Of a stretch of DNA of 64,000 nt, positions 56,590 through 64,000 are shown piece by piece; the stretch's first letter is position 1, and each line of letters starts with the position of its first letter. The position numbers were made by a program, and so were the translations under genes. Below the pieces are notes generated by a model, which did no database searches, was not told the origin of the DNA, and saw nothing but the letters and a program-made list of their open reading frames with translations. This DNA comes from Platerodrilus igneus (Eukaryota; Arthropoda; Insecta; Coleoptera; Lycidae), in assembly GCA_036346225.1 (NCBI GenBank), contig JARFIW010000884.1, positions 5,194,501 to 5,258,500 on the forward strand, read 5' to 3'.

Positions 56590-58750
56590 CACTCACTGGA
56601 GCTAAATGGCAGTTCGAAACAGTGGTTTATTTGTCATCTGGTAATTGCACAGAAGAGTAGTTAGGATTCACTTCTAGTAATTGAACTTCTTCTACCAACG
56701 AATCACTTAATTGAATGTTTCCGCATATGAACAGGGCTGGAATTAATTAACCAGGTCAGCAACTATTGTTCATTACTAGATCTCCTATAATGTAAAAACA
56801 TTCTCGTGTGCAATGCCTCGGGAAGGTAAACCTCCCATTGAAAAGTTTTAATCTTTCGCTCGTGCAAAGCGAGCTCAATTGTTTTCCAGATCATACCATT
56901 CTCTTTTTCTACTTGTCCATTTGCATATGAGGGTTATAAGCGATAGTTCTACTAGTCGTAATATCATTCATATTTAAAGTGATTCAATTCTTGACACTTG
57001 AAAGTAGACGCTCGATCAAAGTGGATATAATTCGGAAGCCGAAGATAGAAAATAAGCTACAAAAATCCTTTGTAACAGAAGCCACAGAAATATCAGGAGA
57101 TGGAAAAGCAAATAGAAACCAGCTGTACTCTTCTATAATGGTTAGCAGATATTTATTGGAGGACGCGAAGAGAATAAATCCTTAAAGATCAAAGATAGTC
57201 TTTCAAACGGAAGGTTGCTTTAATGAAAAGGCCACCATTTGTATAAAGCTTGGAATTAAGCACAAACTGATCAAGACATTGATTTTGTCGTTCTTAACCT
57301 TTCGCGCATGGGCAGAGTAGAACATGAAGGAAACGAATTTCTGGTCCATAACTACTAAGGTAGTGCCGCCTTCGAACGATTCAACTAGCAGAAAGTGTTC
57401 TTGAAAAATAGGGTACCGGTCTGCCGTCTTGAGACAAGGTAGCAGCTATAGCAAAATCAGAAGCGTCAGTTTGGACAATAAACGGAATTTTCTCATGGCG
57501 ATCACAAATGCTTTAAGTATATATTTTTTAATGTAGTCAAAGCAAAACAGCATCTTCAGAAGAAACGGAATGATTTACAATTCATAAGGGGTCTTATTAC
57601 TTCCGAGAACTTTGGAATCTACTTGGCATAGTGCGAAAACATTCCCACAATGCGTCAGAGAGAAATCTTGTTAAAGGGTAATTCGAGCTTGGTCAAAGGT
57701 CATAGTCAATCTGGGTCTGGTTTAATAGTTTTATTTGATACAGTATACCCTAATAGATTGACAGTATTACAGGAACATCAGGACTTTTCTTCATTTAGTA
57801 TTAATTTGTATTTCTTGATAATACCTAAAAAATCATAGACTTACATAATGGTCTTTCTTCTTGATCATCACCGTATATAGTTACATTGTTCAAATATGAA
57901 TACACACCTTGTAAGTTTATAGTGTGACGATATTATTTACAATACTCTGGAAAGTGGCAATGTCATTGGTTATGCCGAAAGGAACCCTCAAGAATTGATA
58001 TAATACTCAGTTTGCAGCGAAAGCAGTGTGTTCACACATATATTGCATTTATTCGTATTGATACAATTTATTATCTATTACATTGTTATACTTATACAAC
58101 GGTTCACACATCCTGTATATATTCTATATGCTCCAAATGCTCGAGGCGTCATCTGCACCCTCAAACCTGCATTGTACAGTTAGTTGGCTTCTTGAACACG
58201 CGATGAATGCATCTACTACTAATGTAACCGTTCTTAATAAACGCAGTTTACAGTAAATAGTGGTTTTCATTGTTTTACTGGAATTAATATTGTGTATATT
58301 TTATTTCCATTCAGAATCGGGAGTTGATAGTAAACACTTTTTAAGTCAATAGTACTAAAAACTTAATATTTAGAATGTTAGTTAAGGAGTACACATCTCG
58401 CTGAATCGATTAATTGTTTGAGCATAGTTAGTGACCAATCGCTTCTTGTGATTGCTACTTTTGGTGACTATTGTTTTGAGTCCTCCAGGATGAGTTGCTT
58501 TCTTCTATTATACCCCCGATGAGGAGTTTATTTATTTCGGATTTAATAAATTCTTATTGTTTCTTTAAATATTTACGAGATTTTATGGCTATTGGATGGC
58601 AGTCAGAACTAAGAAGGGTAGAGACTTTAAGCGGATCATAAGGCCCATCAAATGCAACTTCAAGAGTGTTATGTTTATGCAGGATAACATGACCAATTAT
58701 ATCAACACACAGATTTTTCATGATTAATAGCTCATCATCCTCGCTTATAT
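56590..58750 (-). pseudogene. Second Gypsy-type pol fossil (RT, RNase H, integrase)
   Basis: Read on the minus strand from 58750 down: STIDLKSVYYQLPI near 58350 (reverse transcriptase motif A), then FIVQTDASDFAIAATLSQ near 57470 (RNase H). An integrase end with FDRASTFKCQEL near 57000, ANGQVEKENGMIWKTIELAL near 56920-56870 and LPEALHTRMFLHY near 56810 follows, then TWLINSSPVHMRKHS. The NGQVE-x-N-G-x-LWKTI pattern and following TWL-PV-RKH segment differ from the macrodomain Gypsy, so this is a separate and much older lineage. Many stops. Confidence 0.65.
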
Positions 58751-58753
58751 ATA

Positions 58754-60690
58754 TTGTTATGGATTCAAAGGGTTAAATTTGGGGTAAGCAATGCAATTTC
58801 AAACACCCTGTATAGAGAAAAGAATAAATTAGTTACGCACAAAAAAATTTATTTAATTTAAACCGACAAGTATTGACGTATTTTATAATTAATGATTGAA
58901 AGGTTAAAGGTACATAAAGAAACCCAGTTTTAAAAACAAATAGAAACGCATAATTAATTTAATATATTTTAAGTCTACGTGAAAAAGCATTAGAAAACAC
59001 ACCAGGCTAAAGAGAATCAATAATCCCAAGGCAAAAGGTTTCTTGCTAACAAACAGACGTCAGTTTTATCGGATACAGCGAAATATAAACTCCAAGAATT
59101 GTTGTTTTAAACGGTCTATAATTAAGAACACCTGCAATTTAAAAGGTTACATTCTTCGAAATTATCAGCATAATAAAGCAGGTCTTCATAGAAAATAGTT
59201 TTCAACCGTCAGTTGATTCGAATAACAAGTTAACATAGTTCTTAAAGAGCAGGGGGATGCACGATCGGTAATATGCTACAGATAGAGACGGATATCAAAG
59301 CATTGGTGTTTGAAACCACGTACTAATCCACGTGGGGTGATGAGAAGCTGTCAGCAATATCGATTTTCTACAACTAAAGTGGGGTTTGGAACGCGACAGC
59401 AAATATGTATAAGACAGCAATAAAAATATTACAGGCAGGGTTTTATGACGACACAGAATAGTATCATTGGTTGGGGACGGATAGTTTTACAAACGTATGA
59501 ACATGCGACAGGTGGAAGCGATTTTCGAATCATACGGCGCGGCGCGTCCACGAGCTGAATTTCTGGAAGTTTCGAGTCGGTTATATCAAAATTTGCAGAA
59601 TTGTTATTTGAAAATAAGTTTTTCGCGTGAAGTGTGTCCTAGAGGTGGCATGTTGAACAATATAAATACTCTAAGAGAAGTAGGAAGGCTCTCTTTGTAT
59701 TCTCATCGTTTTATACTACGTTACAACGATAGACCGACGTTATAGTAGAGTTCTTGTGAGTATTAAAAATATTCATAATACAGTAAATGTAGTGCTAGCA
59801 CTTGTAACTTGGTAGTTGAGACCTTATAGTTATTAACGTCAGTAGTGTCGAGTGAATCAAATTAACCGAGGTCCAACTAATACCATACCAAGCTAGTAAA
59901 TCAATAAACAGAAGTATAATATACATGAGCTTGTATGCTGTGATGGAATGGTAACTGGAAGCAAGGCGCTTGGCGAATTTATTGGGGTTATCATCTATGA
60001 ATATATGGAGTATCAGAGTGCATAGTCATGAAGCCAAGGGGTTCTGGTGATCATCGTCGAAGGGATGGAGGCCTGAAGCATTCTCCAGGTAACTTATTTG
60101 AAATTTCTGTTATCTGATAAACTTTTATATTATTTGGTGATGTGTGAGTGAATATTGGGGTTATTTGTGGTTATATAACGTATCGGAAAAGATATGTGTG
60201 CTGGACAATTATTGGGGTTATTTATAATATCGAAAAAGGGTGTATGTAAAACTTACTAAATTTCATTATGAATATAAATTGGATTGTTAAGAGTACACGG
60301 GTCTATTAGTTTTGTATTAATTTTATGCAAGGTAAAAGGCATACATTAATAAACTGGGATATTATGAGCTCACCATACTCCAGTGTGCAATAAATTTAAG
60401 CTATAATTTGGGGTCCATCTACTCATATTGTATTAAATGTGTTTGCAAATAATAATTTAAAACAAGGACTTTAAACCATATCACTTAATGAGTTGTAATT
60501 AGTGTACCAAACTGTTTATACCTGTGAATAATTTGTCTGTAAATAGCGGTAAATAAAAGATTGTATGATTGTTGTATTATTTGATGATTTTATTTAATGG
60601 TGTGCAAGTGGGAAGGAAGAATGATTGTAAATTTAGGTATCTGAGAAGAGGCACAGCTGAGCTAGCCAGGGAAGCTGCTGAAGATTTTTG
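58754..60690. other. Possible LTR or promoter region, no ORF
   Basis: The second Gypsy pol similarity ends at about 58750, next to TGTTATGGATTC (58754), which could be an LTR start. A TATA-like tataaata (59661-59668), CpG-bearing sequence (59530-59560) and an AATAAA (59903-59908) follow on the plus strand. The phrase attggggttat recurs at 59981, 60153 and 60212. No second LTR, primer-binding site or target duplication was found, so this is only suggestive. Confidence 0.3.
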
Positions 60691-60797
60691 AAGCAAAAAA
60701 TCAAGCGGGTAAGGAATGTTTTTTTGAAAATTTTTATTTTTGAAAAGTATTTAATGACTCACTCTCGATTTTTAAACTTTAATCCGCGGATCCACAG

Positions 60798-60798
<1 letters not shown>

Positions 60799-60847
<49 letters not shown>

Positions 60848-60849
60848 TT
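60799..60849. repeat. (TA)n microsatellite
   Basis: About 25 TA dinucleotide units. Confidence 0.95.
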
Positions 60850-61619
60850 ATAATGTCTAAGGGTGCTACTAAGAGTTATAAGGGTTGTTTAGTACAAGGT
60901 AGTATATGCCAAACAAAAATAATCCACATATTTGATCACATAAACTTAAAAATGTATGTTTGCCGTATTTTATGTATACTAAAATACCATTCAAAATAGT
61001 AGTTGAAATTAAGTGCCAAAAGGTAATTTTAAAATGACTAAGTGACGTAGTAAGATGTGCAGTGCTCAAGGGTTTATGCCGAGTTTGAATTTTAAAAGCC
61101 TTTGAAAGTACATTTGCCGTCCAAAAGCCGGATGCGTCTGTGAATGTTTACTATCAACATGCATCCAGGGTCAAGTGTAAATTATTTTGGTTTCATTTTA
61201 TGTAGAATCAACTTTTGGACAATATTTGTAAACTCAAAATTATTAGTTATAACAACGTAAAATGTGATTGGTGGAATGTAAAGATTTAGGACATATATTA
61301 GAATTTAATGTGATTATGAAATTGTATAAAGGACACGAACTTTGGTATGTGCGACACGAACTTAGCTATTTGTTATGAACTTTAAGATGTAGTAGGTTAG
61401 AAGAGAGTTAACATCGTCGCCTTAGAGAGTAAACAAGGCAGATTATTTTCGAACCAATTTTGTAAAAAGACGGTTTTCATAACTGTGCTAATTTGTATCA
61501 AGATATTTAAAAGTAAATAAAAGTAGTTGTTTTAAAAGGAGTTTCAATTGAATAAAGTGGTAAAGAAACAAGCATCGAAAGTATAAAGTGAATAGTAGTG
61601 ATTGTGCGACGGTAAATTA

Positions 61620-61850
61620 TTGGATTTGGAGAGTGGTTTAAAGGTAGCAGGTCATCGAGAGTGGTTATATAGAGAAAAGAAGTTGGATATTGGAGAGCGG
61701 TTTAAAGGTAGAAGGACATCGAGTGGATATACATAGAAAGAAGTTGGATATTGAGTGCGGTTTAAAGTTAGAAGGACATCGAGAGTGGTTATACATAGGA
61801 AAGAAGTTGGATATTGAAGAGCGGTTTAAAGGTAGCAGGAGCATCGAGCA
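61620..61850 (+). repeat. Minisatellite, about four 59-64 bp units
   Basis: Units start ttggatattg(g)agagcggt and contain ttaaaggtagaaggacatcg followed by a tatacatagaaaagaag-like end. Four copies in a row with small indels. The surrounding purine-rich sequence (61500-61960) looks like the leader of a retroelement. Confidence 0.75.
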
Positions 61851-62459
61851 AAAAGATACATGAACGAGTAGATTGGAATTAGATACGGAGAAGCGGACGG
61901 ATTTATAGAGAAAACAAGGATTCGAAGCGGAGATTAGCACAGGGGAAGTTGTAGCACTGATTTTTCTAAATTCTAAATTTGGGTTAATCATTTCAGTGTG
62001 AAGACGCATACGGCGATAAGGATTTTGAGCCAGCATTCAGAGAGGCGTCAACGGAGTATAGACGAGGTGAGTGTTGAAATATATCTTAATACGTCAAAAA
62101 TAGGCATACAATTTTGGTAGTAATTTAATTTGGCACAAAGCAACTTTGATCTTATTAGAAATTTTGGCATATACAAAAGTAGAGTATCAATTTTAGTAGT
62201 AAAACAAAAGAGTGCACTTTGGTTGGATTTAGCACATCTACTTATAACGGAACCCACTATAAGTAGTTGAACACCCTGAGATTAAGAGCTTAAATAGTCG
62301 AGGCATTGCAATAAATAATTAATTAAAGAACCAACCAAACGTTGCAAGTACGGGGCATGCATTAGGTGTGCACATTTTAAAAATTTATAAAATAAAGAGT
62401 GAGTAACTGACAAGTAGTGAGATTTAATAATAGTAAAAGGGAAAGTGGACACATAATAT

Positions 62460-62541
62460 AGGTTGAAGCCCAAAGTAAAGGGTAGAATATAGGTGGAGCC
62501 CAAAGTAGGGTAGAATATAGGAGGAACCCAACGTGGGGCTG
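62460..62541 (+). repeat. Triplicated PBS-like 28-30 bp motif
   Basis: Three units, gttgaagcccaaagtaaagg, ggtggagcccaaagtaggg and ggaggaacccaacgtggggc, each followed (except the last) by tagaatata. The last unit resembles the gcgcccaacgtggggc primer-binding-site sequence of Gypsy elements. It ends at a (TA)n run. Confidence 0.5.
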
Positions 62542-62548
62542 AATAATA

Positions 62549-62562
62549 ATATATATAATATA

Positions 62563-62620
<58 letters not shown>
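62549..62620. repeat. (TA)n microsatellite next to ribozyme repeats
   Basis: Long TA run interrupted by a few A and T doublets, ending exactly where the ribozyme-bearing repeat begins at 62621. Confidence 0.95.
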
Positions 62621-62623
<3 letters not shown>

Positions 62624-62756
62624 CAATATATAAAATAAGATGTATCTGTAAACAAACTCTATGAAAATAATAGAGCCTATTGACGAATACAAATCGGGCT
62701 GGTAGTTATATAGCCATTAACAAAACATCAGCTTATTAATTCATAGGGGAGGAAAC

Positions 62757-62806
62757 ATCCACTGACCGACGGTTTCGGCTTTATTAAGCCTCCTCAGAGT
62801 GAAATA
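62757..62806 (-). ncRNA. Hammerhead ribozyme (type I), copy a
   Basis: Minus strand: stem I 5' strand CACU, core CUGAGGA (CUGANGA), stem II GGCUU-AAUA-AAGCC, core GAA, a 3-bp stem III (ACC-GUC-GGU) and cleavage triplet GUC. AGUG then closes stem I, and a U-G and a U-A pair can extend it. Predicted cleavage follows the C at 62764. All invariant core positions are present. Confidence 0.8.
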
Positions 62807-63275
62807 GTTTCCAAGTACGATGAAGTAATCAAAGCTAGTATACTGGTATAATTTCGAAACAATCTCTGTACTATGGCAAAAGTAAATATAATCGCCATCA
62901 GGTGATAAACATCAACACTACTAAGCGTGGAAGTACAAAAATTGAATCGAAACTACATAGTAAATCCTATAGATGGCTATACAAGTACGTGTGGCCATTT
63001 GAGATTTGCGGAATGTTACAGCAAAATTTATTTGCAAACGTAACAAACCTTCTCGCGGCGACACCCGGGCTCATGCCCCAAAGGCAATTCAAATAAATAA
63101 AGACAAGTTATTTGCAGTCCGCAATAAGAAATTGTGTAGAACAATATATAAAATAAGATGTATCTGTAAACAAACTCTATGAAAATAATAGAGCCTATTG
63201 ACGAATACAAATCGGGCTGGTAGTTATATAGCCATTAACAAAACATCAGCTTATTAATTCATAGGGGAGGAAACA

Positions 63276-63325
63276 TCCACTGACCGACGGTTTCGGCTTT
63301 ATTAAGCCTCCTCAGAGTGAAATAG
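63276..63325 (-). ncRNA. Hammerhead ribozyme (type I), copy b
   Basis: Same core and stems as copy a, 519 bp upstream on the minus strand. Predicted cleavage follows the C at 63283. Cleavage at a and b in one transcript would release a 519-nt RNA. Confidence 0.8.
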
Positions 63326-63385
63326 TCTCCAAGAAATTATACCAGTATACTAGCTTTGATTACTTCATAGGGTTCTTGGAGACTA

Positions 63386-63433
63386 TTTCACTCTGAGGAG
63401 GCTTAATAAAGCCGAAACCGTCGGTCAGTGGAT
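63386..63433 (+). ncRNA. Hammerhead ribozyme (type I), copy c
   Basis: Plus strand, inverted copy of the same motif: CUGAGGA at 63393-63399, GAAA at 63413-63416, GUC at 63424-63426 and AGUG closing stem I. All stems pair. Confidence 0.8.
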
Positions 63434-63889
63434 GTTTCCTCCCTATGAATTAATAAGCTGATGTTTTGTTAATGGCTATATAACTACCAGCCCGATTTGT
63501 ATTTGTCAATAGGCTCTATTATTTTCATAGAGTTTGTTTACAGATACATCTTATTTTATATATTGTTCTACAAATTTCATTGGACTGCAAATAACTTGTC
63601 TTTATTTATTTGAATTGCCTTTGGGCATGAACCCGGTGTCGCCAGAGAAGGTTTGTTACGCTGTAACAAATTTTGTTGTAACATTCAAGAAATCTCAAAT
63701 GGCCACACGCATTTGTATAGCCATCTATAGGATTTACTATGTAGTTTCGATTCAATTTTGTACTTCCACGCTTAGTAGTGTTGATGTTTATCACCTGATG
63801 GCGATTATATTTACTTTGCCATAGTACAGAGATTGTTTCAAATTATACCAGTATACTAGCTTTGATTACTTCATCGCTTGGAAACTATT

Positions 63890-63936
63890 TCACTCTGAGG
63901 AGGCTTAATAAAGCCGAAACCGTCAGTCAGTGGATG
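63890..63936 (+). ncRNA. Hammerhead ribozyme (type I), copy d, weakened stem III
   Basis: CUGAGGA at 63895-63901 and GUC at 63926-63928. One G-to-A change at 63925 breaks one of the three stem III pairs. With copy c it brackets a 502-nt plus-strand monomer. Confidence 0.7.
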
Positions 63937-64000
63937 TTTCCTCCCCTATGAATTAATAAGCTGATGTTTTGTTAATGGCTATATAACTACCAGCCCGATT

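Larger units (their letters stand above)
62621..64000. mobile_element. Penelope-like/retrozyme-type repeats: two tandem dimers head to head
   Basis: A unit of about 518 bp (62621-63138) is followed by a partial second unit in the same orientation (63139-63334). The orientation then flips: 63335-63570 is the inverted copy of the second unit, followed by 63571 onward, another inverted unit that continues past the window edge. Each unit has a hammerhead-like core, at 62757-62806 and 63276-63325 (minus) and 63386-63433 and 63890-63936 (plus). Direct and inverted terminal repeats with hammerheads are typical of Penelope-like element pLTRs; tandem ~0.5-kb units would also fit retrozymes. No reverse transcriptase is visible in the window. 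Confidence 0.75.

Noticed and set aside
62282..62692. Minus-strand ORFs rich in Tyr-Ile repeats
   Set aside because: They are translations of the (TA)n microsatellite.

Overview
This is eukaryotic nuclear DNA, almost certainly from an insect or a close arthropod relative. It is AT-rich and gene-poor. It carries one clear intron-containing nuclear gene (mitochondrial single-stranded DNA-binding protein, mtSSB), an SRP (7SL) RNA locus, and a large C2H2 zinc-finger array. Most of the rest is layered transposable-element debris: RTE-like and CR1/Jockey-group LINEs, Copia, at least two Gypsy lineages, solo LTRs, Tigger, PIF/Harbinger, a Maverick/Polinton polymerase fossil, tRNA-derived SINEs, foldbacks and a ribozyme-bearing repeat. 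The species cannot be named from the sequence.

Layout: 0.2-6.9 kb is a nested stack. A LINE fossil is next to or invaded by a Copia element; the Copia is split by a 4.2-kb Tigger with TA target duplications; the Tigger carries an RTE 3' fragment. 7.2-7.5 kb is a 7SL RNA on the minus strand. 7.6-10.8 kb is a decayed two-gene PIF/Harbinger. 12.8-16.8 kb is a CR1/Jockey-group LINE, followed directly by an RTE-like LINE (16.9-22.0 kb) that holds a 627-bp solo LTR with a GTCT duplication. 23.4-24.8 kb holds a duplicated ~560-bp promoter-like block, each copy ending in a short ATG-bearing stretch and a splice donor. A candidate coding exon lies at 26.1 kb. 29.7-34.1 kb is the minus-strand zinc-finger array, split by a solo LTR that itself holds a palindromic MITE and a 1.1-kb foldback. 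A second solo LTR of the same family (AGTTA...TAACT ends, CGCG duplication) lies at 38.2 kb, inside an unknown ORF beside a Polinton-type DNA polymerase B fossil (39.2-40.5 kb).

40.7-45.9 kb is a 5'-truncated Gypsy element on the minus strand. Its pol region continues past the integrase into a TARG1/OARD1-like ADP-ribose macrodomain and a CCCH zinc finger. This is the most striking protein architecture in the window. mtSSB (three coding exons, plus strand) follows at 46.5-47.1 kb, then a minus-strand LINE (47.3-50.7 kb), a second RTE copy (51.7-53.9 kb), a SINE, LINE scraps and a decayed Gypsy pol (56.6-58.7 kb).

62.6-64.0 kb (running off the window) is a head-to-head pair of tandem dimers of a ~0.5-kb unit. 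Each unit has a sequence matching the type I hammerhead ribozyme core: two copies on the minus strand and two on the plus strand. This fits a Penelope-like pLTR or a retrozyme-type retroelement.

The coding remnants are parts of separate selfish elements rather than a pathway. mtSSB is the only protein gene here that looks fully functional. The 7SL RNA may be functional. The zinc-finger ORF is intact over 379 codons but is flanked by decayed fingers.
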